From positions 1 through 13,309 of the forward strand of contig DASUSF010000038.1 in NCBI GenBank assembly GCA_036375275.1: a DNA stretch of 13,309 nucleotides. Reading direction: 5' to 3'. This document shows, piece by piece, positions 7,207-13,007 of the stretch (its first letter is position 1; the number at the start of each line of letters is the position of its first letter). Made by a program: the position numbers and the translations under genes. The notes under the pieces are model-generated. The model was not told where the DNA came from. It made no database searches and saw only the letters and a list, made by a program, of their open reading frames with translations. Source of the stretch: DASUSF01 sp036375275 (lineage in GTDB: Bacteria > Pseudomonadota > Alphaproteobacteria > Geminicoccales > Geminicoccaceae).

Positions 7207-7457
7207 CCGTCTGACCGCGCCCGATCCAGAATACCCGCGACGATCGCCCGATCGATCTCTTCGACGCTGAAGGCCTTCCCGGGCTTTGGCAGGATGCCGA
7301 CCAGATCCTCCAGCCTGCCATCGAGTGGTACCATGACGATCCGGCGGTCGCCATCGACGTAGACTTCGAACCGGCACCCAGGGCTGACGCCGAGTTGCTC
7401 GCGCACTTCCTTGGGAATCGTGATCTGTCCCTTGCTGGTGAGCGTCGAGCGAGACAT
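7203..7457 (-). CDS. vapB: AbrB/SpoVT-type antitoxin of the PIN toxin
   Basis: An 84-residue antitoxin. Residues 5-25 carry the swapped-hairpin AbrB DNA-binding motif (LTSKGQITIPKEVREQLGV), normally used for dimeric operator binding. The C-terminal half (FSVEEIDRAIVAGILDRARSDG region, about residues 63-84) is the expected toxin-neutralising tail. AbrB-type antitoxins usually repress their own operon, more tightly when bound to toxin. The ATG at 7457 is preceded by AAGGA with an eight-base spacer, one of the clearest ribosome sites in the window. The stop TGA is embedded in the TTGA that starts the toxin. Hand-counted GC over 6841-7440 is about 64%, against about 72% over 7621-7860 in the neighbouring gene, which supports recent transfer. 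Confidence 0.91.
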   Translation of the reverse strand: MSRSTLTSKGQITIPKEVREQLGVSPGCRFEVYVDGDRRIVMVPLDGRLEDLVGILPKPGKAFSVEEIDRAIVAGILDRARSDG

Positions 7458-7460
7458 GGG

Positions 7461-7491
7461 CCGATTCCTTACAAAATCCAGATCCCCTTAC
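7461..7491 (-). promoter_or_regulatory. Direct repeats over the antitoxin start region, possible operator
   Basis: On the minus strand GTAAGGGGATC (from 7491) and GTAAGGAATC (from 7472) are near-identical direct repeats 19 bases apart, just before the antitoxin ATG. The second copy contains the AAGGA ribosome site. Just upstream lies a short palindromic patch (TACGTA at 7489-7494). Repeats in this position fit autoregulation by the AbrB-type antitoxin. No convincing -10/-35 pair was found. Confidence 0.35.
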
Positions 7492-7534
7492 GTACGCGGC
7501 CCGCCCGAGCACGACAAGGCCCGTTGGCTTCACC

Positions 7535-7552
7535 CAGGTCCGGGACGACCTG
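7535..7552 (-). terminator. Small hairpin just after the GST gene
   Basis: CAGGTC (7535-7540) and GACCTG (7547-7552) form a perfect 6-bp stem with a six-base loop, eight bases past the GST stop on the minus strand. It overlaps a second palindrome, CCTGCGCAGG (7549-7558). There is no T tract, so intrinsic termination is unlikely to be strong. It marks the edge between the GST gene and the toxin-antitoxin module. Confidence 0.2.
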
Positions 7553-7559
7553 CGCAGGG

Positions 7560-8225
7560 TCAGAAGTCGAGGTCGGCGTAGTGGTCGGCCGGCTTGATCC
7601 CGACCAGGCGGTCGGCGAGCAGCGGCCGGAAGCTCCGGCGCGACTTGATCCGGGCATACCAGAGCCGGGCTTCCGGGTGCCGGTCCCAGGGCACGTCGCC
7701 GAGATAGTCGAGCACCGAGAGCTGGGCCGCGGCCGCGAGGTCGGCGAGGCTCAGCTGGTCGCCGGCGAGCCAGTTCCGCCGCTCGAAGAGGTAGGCCACG
7801 CACTCGAGGTGCGCGTTGATGTTGGCGAGTCCGGCGCGGAGCGCGATCGAGTGCGGCGTCTCCCGGTCGCGCACCCGCTTCAGCAGCTTCTCGCCCCAGA
7901 GCGGGTCGGTCACCTCGCGGACGAACTTGACGTCGAACCACGCGACCAGGCGGCGGACCTCGGCCCGCTCCGCCGGCGACGTGCCGATCAGCGCCGGCTT
8001 CGGCCGGGTGTCCTCGAGGTACTCGCAGATCACGCCGCTGTCCGCGATCCGCTCGCCGGCCTCCTCGAGCACCGGCACCTCCGCGGCGGGGTTGAGCGCC
8101 GCGACGCGCTCGCGATCGGCCCAGGGCTCCACCGCGACCTCCTCGGCCTCGATCTCCTTCTCGCCGAGCGCGAGGCGCACCTTGCGTGAGAACGGACAGA
8201 GCGGAAAGTGGTACAGGCGGACCAT
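7560..8225 (-). CDS. Glutathione S-transferase family protein
   Basis: A 221-residue cytosolic-type GST. The N-terminal thioredoxin-like domain begins RLYHFPLCPFSRKVR, with LCPFS (residues 8-12) at the position of the active-site serine or cysteine. The cis-proline region is AAEVPVLEE, followed by the glutathione-contacting DSGVICEYLED (about residues 62-72). The all-alpha C-terminal domain includes LAGDQLSLADLAAAAQL, the conserved N-capping box region. The substrate is unknown. The ATG at 8225 is preferred; an in-frame TTG at 8234 adds only three residues. No ribosome site is visible. Reading order on this strand is GST, antitoxin, toxin, queG, SDR, so the module appears to split a possible GST-queG-SDR run. 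Confidence 0.9.
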   Translation of the reverse strand: MVRLYHFPLCPFSRKVRLALGEKEIEAEEVAVEPWADRERVAALNPAAEVPVLEEAGERIADSGVICEYLEDTRPKPALIGTSPAERAEVRRLVAWFDVKFVREVTDPLWGEKLLKRVRDRETPHSIALRAGLANINAHLECVAYLFERRNWLAGDQLSLADLAAAAQLSVLDYLGDVPWDRHPEARLWYARIKSRRSFRPLLADRLVGIKPADHYADLDF

Positions 8226-8233
8226 GATGAACA

Positions 8234-8261
8234 ATTAGCAAAAAGATGACGTTAGACGCAA
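8234..8261 (-). promoter_or_regulatory. A/T-rich spacer with a weak promoter candidate for GST
   Basis: The 39-base gap between glcF and GST is unusually A/T-rich for this window. On the minus strand TTGCGT (8261-8256) and GCTAAT (8239-8234) lie 16 bases apart. Transcription from such a site would begin almost at the GST ATG (8225), which has no ribosome site, so a leaderless message is possible. The match to consensus is modest. Confidence 0.25.
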
Positions 8262-8264
8262 CCT

Positions 8265-9569
8265 CTAAGAACGAGCTTGATGATCGGCCAGCGCCGCGGG
8301 CGGAGGACCGCCGGTCGCCCAGTCGAGCAGCTCCACGGTGTGCACGATCGGCGCCGGCGCGCCGTCCGCGAGCTGGGTGATGCAGCCGATGTTGCCGGTC
8401 GCGATGACGTCCGGCGCCGTGCGGGCGATGTTCGCGAGCTTCCGTTCCTTGAGCCGGCCCGCGATCTCCGGCTGGAGCAGGTTGTAGGTCCCGGCGGAGC
8501 CGCAGCAGAGATGGCCTTCGGGCACGTCCCGGACGGTGAAGCCGGCGTCGCTGAGGAGCGCCTTCGGCTCGCTGCGCAGGCCCTGGCCGTGCTGCATCGA
8601 GCAGGCGGAGTGGTACGTGACGGCGAGATCGAGGTCGCGCACCGCCGGCCGCATCCCGATCTCGATCAGGTACTCGGTGATGTCCATGGTCATTTCGGCG
8701 ACCCGCCGCGCGCGGTCGCTCCACTCCGGGTCCTCGCGCAGCATGAAGCCGTAATCCTTGACCGTGGTGCCGCAGCCCGACGCGTTGATGATCACCGCGT
8801 CGAGCCCGTTCTGCTCGAGCTCCCGGGTCCAGGCGGCGATGTTGGCCTTGGCCGCCGCGAGCGCCGGCCGCTCGCGCCCCAGGTGATGGGTCAGCGCGCC
8901 GCAGCATCCGGCATCGGGCGCGACCACGACCTCGACGCCGTGACGGTTGAGCAGCCGGATCGTGGCCCCGTTGATCTCGGGCGCCAGCACCCGCTGGGCG
9001 CAGCCGGCGAGCAGGGCGACCCGGCCGCGGCGCCGGCCCTCGGCGGGGAACACCCCGGGCCGGTCGTCGGCCGCAGGGCCCGGCAGGCGCTTCGGCGCGA
9101 GCGCGAGCATCGCCTTCAGCCGCCCCGGCAGGAACCGGCGGGCGGGCCTGCCGATCCAGGCCCCGAGCAGCGCCAGACGGAACAGGCCGGGCCGCGGCAG
9201 CACGATCGCCAGAACGTCGCGGAGCAGGCGGTCCGCGAGCGGGCGGCGGTAGGTCTCCTCGATGTGCCGCCGCCCGTGGTCGACCAGGTGCATGTAGTGC
9301 ACGCCGGACGGGCAGGTGGTCATGCAGGACAGGCAGGACAGGCAGCGGTCGATGTGCTTGACCACCTCCGCGGTCGCCGGCCGGTTCTCCTCGAACATCT
9401 GCTTCATCAGGTAGATGCGGCCGCGCGGGCTGTCGAGCTCGTCGCCGAGCAGCACGTAGGTCGGGCAGGTCGCGGTGCAGAAGCCGCAGTGGACGCAGGC
9501 GCGGAGGATCCGCTCGCTCTCCTGCATGTCGGCGTCGGCGAGCTGGGCAAGCGAGAAGTTGGTCTGCAT
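8265..9569 (-). CDS. glcF: Glycolate oxidase iron-sulfur subunit
   Basis: GlcF is the Fe-S electron-transfer subunit that, with the flavoprotein subunits GlcD and GlcE, oxidises glycolate to glyoxylate at the cytoplasmic membrane. The 434-residue product starts with two ferredoxin-type [4Fe-4S] motifs: CVHCGFCTATCP (Cys25, 28, 31, 35) and CLSCLSCMTTCP (Cys76, 79, 82, 86). Two CCG domains follow, seen as GCCGALTHH and LCCGSAGTYN, with the ASGCGTT and HSACSMQHGQG stretches typical of GlcF. The length agrees with the family (about 410-440). The ATG at 9569 is chosen. A GTG 18 bases upstream is possible, and the frame stays open to 10016 only by overlap with the divergent gene. No glcD or glcE is present in the window, so its partners must be encoded elsewhere. 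A LutA- or GlpC-like role is less likely. Confidence 0.9.
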   Translation of the reverse strand: MQTNFSLAQLADADMQESERILRACVHCGFCTATCPTYVLLGDELDSPRGRIYLMKQMFEENRPATAEVVKHIDRCLSCLSCMTTCPSGVHYMHLVDHGRRHIEETYRRPLADRLLRDVLAIVLPRPGLFRLALLGAWIGRPARRFLPGRLKAMLALAPKRLPGPAADDRPGVFPAEGRRRGRVALLAGCAQRVLAPEINGATIRLLNRHGVEVVVAPDAGCCGALTHHLGRERPALAAAKANIAAWTRELEQNGLDAVIINASGCGTTVKDYGFMLREDPEWSDRARRVAEMTMDITEYLIEIGMRPAVRDLDLAVTYHSACSMQHGQGLRSEPKALLSDAGFTVRDVPEGHLCCGSAGTYNLLQPEIAGRLKERKLANIARTAPDVIATGNIGCITQLADGAPAPIVHTVELLDWATGGPPPAALADHQARS

Positions 9570-9619
9570 GAGTGTCGGCAGCCTCACCGGAGACGCATCA
9601 GCGGCCGCGGAGGCTAGCA

Positions 9620-9635
9620 CGCGCGCCGGCGCGCG
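9620..9635. repeat. 16-bp perfect GC palindrome in the glcF/cnoX divergent gap
   Basis: CGCGCGCCGGCGCGCG reads the same on both strands. It lies 51 bases upstream of the glcF start and 140 bases upstream of the cnoX start. It could be a dimeric regulator site or simply a CpG-rich accident. It has no T tract on either side and so is not a terminator. Confidence 0.5.
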
Positions 9636-9640
9636 GTAAG

Positions 9641-9674
9641 GCGGACGTGGGACCGCGGACGTGGGACCGCGGAC
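9641..9674. repeat. Tandem 14-bp repeat, about 2.4 copies
   Basis: The unit GCGGACGTGGGACC occurs at 9641-9654 and again, perfectly, at 9655-9668, followed by a partial copy (GCGGAC). It lies in the gap between the divergent glcF and cnoX genes, six bases after the 16-bp palindrome. Perfect adjacent copies in non-coding DNA suggest recent slippage or a multi-site regulator target. Confidence 0.7.
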
Positions 9675-9693
9675 CTGCACGGATCCGCCAGCC

Positions 9694-9724
9694 TTGATCG
9701 TCCGGGAGCCTGTCGCCATGTTAT
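9694..9724 (+). promoter_or_regulatory. Weak promoter candidate for the cnoX cluster
   Basis: TTGATC (9694-9699) and TGTTAT (9719-9724) are 19 bases apart and lie about 50 bases before the cnoX ATG. The spacer is longer than ideal and only four bases of the -10 match consensus, so this is a suggestion only. Confidence 0.22.
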
Positions 9725-9774
9725 GCGCCGAGGCGGCCACGGCGTCGCTGGCGGTCGGGCGACGGAAGGACGAC

Positions 9775-10701
9775 ATGGCTCTCTTGTCGAGTCTGCTGGG
9801 TAAGGGTGGCGGCGCGGGCGAACCTGCCGCCGCCGACCTGATCAAGGACAGCAGCACGCGGACGTTCATGGAGGACGTGATCGACGCGTCGCGCGACGTG
9901 CCGGTGATCGTCGACTTCTGGGCACCGTGGTGCGGCCCGTGCAAGCAGCTCGGCCCGATCCTCGAGCGGGTGGTGACCAACGCCGGCGGCAAGGTCCGGC
10001 TGGTCAAGGTCAACATCGACGAGAACCCGGAGATCGCCCAGCAGCTCCGGATCCAGTCGATCCCGATGGTCTACGCCTTCCGGCGCGGCCAGCCGGTGGA
10101 CGGGTTCGCGGGCGCGCTCCCCGAGAGCCAGGTGAAGGCGTTCGTCGAGCGGCTCACGGGCCCGATCGGGCCCGACCCGGTCGAGCAGGCGATGGAGCAG
10201 GCCGGCGCGCTGCTGGCGGCGGGGCAGGGCGGTCGGGCGGCCAAGCTGTACGAGCAGGTGCTGGCGGGCGAGCCGGGACGCCCGGAGGCGCTCGCGGGCC
10301 TCGCCCGGGCGCACGTCGCGGCCGGCCGCCTCGGGCCGGCGCGCGAGGCGCTGGAGCGGGTTCCGCCCGAGCACAAGAACCACGTCGAGGTCGACGGCGC
10401 GCGCGCGGCGCTCGCGCTCGCCGAGGAAGCCGGGACGATCGCCGACCCGGCCGAGCTGAACCGGCGGCTCGAGGTCGACGCGGACGATCACGAGGCGCGC
10501 ATCGACCTCGCGACCGCGCTGTTCCTGCGCGGCCAGATCGACCCGGCGATGGAGCACCTGCTCGCGATCGTGCGCCGCGACCGGGAGTGGAACGACGGCG
10601 CGGCCCGCAAACGCCTGGTCCGGTTCTTCGAGGCGCTCGGGCCGCAGCACCCGGCGACGGTGAGCGGCCGCCGGAAGCTGTCGTCCGTCCTGTTCTCCTG
10701 A
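9775..10701 (+). CDS. cnoX: Thioredoxin-TPR co-chaperone (CnoX/YbbN family)
   Basis: A 308-residue cytoplasmic protein that joins a thioredoxin domain (about residues 25-135) to a C-terminal TPR-like helical domain (about 140-305). The active site is WAPWCGPCKQ with Cys53 and Cys56. It therefore keeps both redox cysteines, unlike E. coli CnoX, which lacks the CxxC pair. The cis-proline region is QSIPMVYAF. Family members protect unfolding or oxidised substrates and pass them to GroEL or DnaK. The helical part shows repeats such as GRAAKLYEQVLAGEPGRPEA and DDHEARIDLATALFLRGQ. The ATG at 9775 follows GGAAGGA by four bases. The frame extends upstream to 9661 but without a ribosome site. It is the first gene of a plus-strand run that includes the Lon-N, Trm112-like and DUF971 genes. 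Confidence 0.88.
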   Translation: MALLSSLLGKGGGAGEPAAADLIKDSSTRTFMEDVIDASRDVPVIVDFWAPWCGPCKQLGPILERVVTNAGGKVRLVKVNIDENPEIAQQLRIQSIPMVYAFRRGQPVDGFAGALPESQVKAFVERLTGPIGPDPVEQAMEQAGALLAAGQGGRAAKLYEQVLAGEPGRPEALAGLARAHVAAGRLGPAREALERVPPEHKNHVEVDGARAALALAEEAGTIADPAELNRRLEVDADDHEARIDLATALFLRGQIDPAMEHLLAIVRRDREWNDGAARKRLVRFFEALGPQHPATVSGRRKLSSVLFS

Positions 10702-10725
10702 GGTGGCGGCAGCGGTGGGCCAGCG

Positions 10726-11385
10726 ATGAGCGCCTCCGCCGAGCCGGGCCTGTCGGGGCTGCCCACCCGCTTCCCGATCTTCCCGCTCGGCGGCGCGATC
10801 CTCCTTCCCGGGGGCAACCTGCCGCTCAACATCTTCGAGCCCCGCTACCTGCAGATGACCCGGGACGCGATGCGGACCGACAAGGTGATCGGCATGATCC
10901 AGCCGTCCGGGGAGGCGATCGACGGCCACCCGCCGATCTATCGGATCGGCTGCGCCGGGCGGATCACGAGCTTCGCCGAGACCGAGGACGGTCGCTACCT
11001 GATCACGCTGACCGGGATCTGCCGGTTCGACCTGATCGAGGAGCTGACGGTCGCGACCCCGTACCGCCAGGCGATCGCGAGCTTCAAGCGCTACGGTCGC
11101 GATCTGCAGCCGCTGGCGCCGCCCGAAACGTTCCGCGGCTGCCTGCTGCAGGCGCTGCGCGGCTACTTCGACGTCCACGACATCAACGCCGACTTCGCGC
11201 AGATCGAGGCCGCGCCCCTCGACGGCCTCATCACCTCGCTCGCCATGATCTGCCCGTTCTCGCCGAGCGAGAAGCAGGCGCTGCTCGAGGCGCCCTGCTG
11301 CGAATCCCGGGCCCGGGTGCTGGTCGCGCTGATGGAGATGGGCGCGTGCGGCGGCAGCGACCGGGCGCGCCCGGTGACCCACTGA
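10726..11385 (+). CDS. Stand-alone Lon N-terminal (LON substrate-binding) domain protein
   Basis: A 219-residue protein made only of the PUA-like N-terminal domain found in Lon protease, with no AAA+ or protease part. The signature is clear: FPIFPLGGAILLPGGNLPLNIFEPRY (about residues 16-41) and GRYLITLTGICRFDLIEE. A helical tail contains DINADFAQIEAAPLDGLITSLAM and an ERARVLVALMEM-like end (here SRARVLVALMEM). In Lon this domain recognises damaged or unfolded substrates. The role of stand-alone versions is not settled; an adaptor or chaperone-like role is an inference. It begins 24 bases after cnoX with GGTGGG upstream and is almost certainly in the same operon. It has no signal peptide, so it acts in the cytoplasm. 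Confidence 0.9.
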   Translation: MSASAEPGLSGLPTRFPIFPLGGAILLPGGNLPLNIFEPRYLQMTRDAMRTDKVIGMIQPSGEAIDGHPPIYRIGCAGRITSFAETEDGRYLITLTGICRFDLIEELTVATPYRQAIASFKRYGRDLQPLAPPETFRGCLLQALRGYFDVHDINADFAQIEAAPLDGLITSLAMICPFSPSEKQALLEAPCCESRARVLVALMEMGACGGSDRARPVTH

Positions 11386-11408
11386 GCTCTGGCGGAGGGA
11401 GGACACGC

Positions 11409-11651
11409 ATGGCCGAGCAGCCCCGCCCCGGTGCCGAGGTCGATCCGAAGCTCCTCGACCTTCTGGTCTGCCCCCTGAGCAAGGGCCCGCTCCGCTACGA
11501 CCGGGCCCGGCAGGAGCTGATCAGCGAGCAGGCCGGCCTCGCCTACCCGATCCGCGACGGGATCCCGATCATGCTGGTCGACGAGGCCCGTCAGCTGGAG
11601 GACGAGAACCCGATCCCGGAAGCGGTCCGGGCGCCCGAGGGGGATCGCTGA
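11409..11651 (+). CDS. Trm112-like small protein (UPF0434/YcaR type)
   Basis: An 80-residue protein with the Trm112-family core: LLDLLVCPLSKGPLRY (about residues 15-30) and AGLAYPIRDGIPIMLVDEAR (about 42-61). In eukaryotes Trm112 activates methyltransferases, while the bacterial role is largely unknown. Only one cysteine is present, so it cannot form the four-Cys zinc site of zinc-binding homologues; this is common in bacterial relatives. The start has a strong ribosome site (GGAGGGAGG, six bases before ATG). The Lon-N gene ends 23 bases upstream, and the last base of the stop is the first base of the next ATG (TGATG), indicating coupled translation with the DUF971 gene. Confidence 0.87.
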   Translation: MAEQPRPGAEVDPKLLDLLVCPLSKGPLRYDRARQELISEQAGLAYPIRDGIPIMLVDEARQLEDENPIPEAVRAPEGDR

Positions 11652-12037
11652 TGGCCTTGAGCCCACGCGACCCCGGGAGCGACCAGCCGTGGCCGGTCGA
11701 GCTGCGCGTCAACCGCGCCGAGAAGTGGATGAAGGTGAGCTTCGACAACGGTGAGGCGTTCACCCTTCCGGCCGAGCTGCTCCGGGTGGAGAGCCCGTCG
11801 GCCGAGGTCCAGGGCCACGGCCCCGGGCAGAAGACGGTCATCGCGGGGCGGCGCCACGTCACCATCCTCGACCTCGAGCCGGTCGGCAACTACGCGGTCA
11901 AGATCAAGTTCGACGACATGCACGACACCGGCATGTACTCCTGGCGCTACCTGTACCAGCTCGGCCAGAACCGCGCCCAGCTCTGGCAGGACTACCTGAA
12001 GGCGCTCGAGCAGCGCGGGCTGTCGAGAGAGCCCTGA
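11651..12037 (+). CDS. DUF971 (gamma-butyrobetaine hydroxylase-like N-terminal domain) protein
   Basis: A 128-residue protein consisting of a single DUF971 domain. Visible features are the WPVELRVNRAEKWMKVSFDNGEAF start, the PAELLRVESPSAEVQGHGPGQ loop and the VGNYAVKIKFDDMHDTGMYSWRYL end, where Asp and His are typical. The fold is shared with the N-terminal zinc-binding part of gamma-butyrobetaine hydroxylase and with the C-terminal end of the plastid Fe-S carrier HCF101, an Mrp-family protein. A link to iron-sulfur handling is therefore reasonable but unproven here. It overlaps the Trm112-like gene by one base. No membrane segment or signal peptide is seen. Confidence 0.87.
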   Translation: MALSPRDPGSDQPWPVELRVNRAEKWMKVSFDNGEAFTLPAELLRVESPSAEVQGHGPGQKTVIAGRRHVTILDLEPVGNYAVKIKFDDMHDTGMYSWRYLYQLGQNRAQLWQDYLKALEQRGLSREP

Positions 12038-12082
12038 GCGCCCGCCTCCCACATCCGCACCCCGTGACTCCAGAAGGTCGAG

Positions 12083-12958
12083 ATGCCATCGCGTGATCGC
12101 CCGCGCCGGAGCGCCTTGTACATGCCGGGGTCGAACGCCCGGGCGCTCGAGAAGGCGAAGACGCTTCCGGCCGACGTCCTGATCCTCGACCTCGAGGACG
12201 CGGTCGCGCCCGACGCCAAGGACGCCGCGCGCCGGCAGGTGGTCGAGGCGGTGCAGGGCGGCGGCTACGGGCCGCGCGAGGTGGTGATCCGGACCAACGG
12301 GCTCGCCACGGCCTGGGGCCACGCCGACCTCGGGGCGGTGGCGCGCTCGGGCGCCGACGCGGTCCTCCTGCCCAAGGTCGAGAGCGCCGACATGGTCCGT
12401 CAGGCGCTCGCGGTCCTGGACGCCGCCGGAGCGCCGGGCGACCTCGCGTTCTGGTGCATGATGGAGACCCCGCGGGCGATGCTGCAGGCCGCGGAAATCG
12501 CGGGCGCCGGCCCCCGCCTCGGCGCGCTCGTCATGGGCACCTCCGACCTCGCCAAGGAGCTGCACGCCGCGCACACGCCGCTCAGGCTGCCGATGCTGAC
12601 CGCGCTCGGCCTCTGCCTGCTCGCCGCCAGGGCGGAGGGATTGGCGATCCTCGACGGGGTCCATCTGGCCCTCCAGGACGAGGAGGGCTTCGCGGCCGCC
12701 TGCGCCCAGGGGCGCGAGCTCGGTTTCGACGGCAAGACGCTCATCCACCCGAAGCAGATCGAGGCCGCCAACCGGGCGTTCGCGCCGTCGCCGGAAACGC
12801 TCGCCCAGGCCAGGAAGATCATCGAGGCGCACGACGCGGCGGCGCGGGAAGGCAAGGGCGTGGTCGTCGTGGATGGTCGGCTGATCGAGAACCTGCACGT
12901 CGTCGAGGCGAGGCGGACGGTCGACCTCGCGCGGCAGATCGAGGCGCTCGCCGGCTGA
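12083..12958 (+). CDS. CitE-like CoA-ester lyase (HpcH/HpaI aldolase family)
   Basis: A 291-residue magnesium-dependent lyase of the CitE/CLYBL/malyl-CoA lyase group, which cleaves or forms beta-hydroxyacyl-CoA esters such as malyl- or citramalyl-CoA. Signature parts are SALYMPGSN, the LILDLEDAVAPDAK strand (residues 32-46) and VIRTNG with Arg70. The metal ligands are Glu128 in MMETPRAM and Asp155 in MGTSDLAKE. The C-terminal FDGKTLIHPKQI segment is characteristic of the family. No citrate lyase CitD or CitF is encoded nearby, so it is not a subunit of that complex. Exact CoA substrate specificity cannot be read. The ATG at 12083 has GAAGG about six bases upstream. It starts 45 bases after the DUF971 gene and may be a separate unit or a read-through product. 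Confidence 0.87.
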   Translation: MPSRDRPRRSALYMPGSNARALEKAKTLPADVLILDLEDAVAPDAKDAARRQVVEAVQGGGYGPREVVIRTNGLATAWGHADLGAVARSGADAVLLPKVESADMVRQALAVLDAAGAPGDLAFWCMMETPRAMLQAAEIAGAGPRLGALVMGTSDLAKELHAAHTPLRLPMLTALGLCLLAARAEGLAILDGVHLALQDEEGFAAACAQGRELGFDGKTLIHPKQIEAANRAFAPSPETLAQARKIIEAHDAAAREGKGVVVVDGRLIENLHVVEARRTVDLARQIEALAG

Positions 12959-12973
12959 GCCGGCGGGGAGGCG

Positions 12974-13002
12974 CGGGCCGGGACGAGAACCGTCCCGGCC
13001 CG
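12974..13002. terminator. Bidirectional stem-loop between convergent genes
   Basis: A perfect 12-bp stem (CGGGCCGGGACG at 12974-12985, CGTCCCGGCCCG at 12991-13002) closes a five-base loop. It lies between the end of the CitE-like gene (12958) and the end of the convergent ABC transporter gene (13008). Its position suits a terminator shared by both strands. There is no T run, so it may act with Rho or as a 3'-end stabiliser. Confidence 0.7.
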
Positions 13003-13007
13003 GCCGC

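Noticed and set aside
7489..7517. Promoter for the antitoxin with TTGTCG and TACGTA boxes 17 bases apart
   Set aside because: The supposed -10 matches consensus at only two bases. The direct repeats are better supported, so no promoter was called.
6814..8907. 697-codon minus-strand frame ending with the PIN domain
   Set aside because: Only the last 131 codons are a gene. The upstream part is the shadow of GST and glcF, and the real toxin start is the TTG at 7206.
9721..11406. 561-codon minus-strand frame opposite cnoX and the Lon-N gene
   Set aside because: Antisense shadow with an Arg/Asp/Leu-rich product and no recognisable domain.
9927..11651. 574-codon plus-strand frame ending in the Trm112-like sequence
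   Set aside because: Only the final 81 codons are real. The rest is out of frame with cnoX and the Lon-N gene and has shadow composition.
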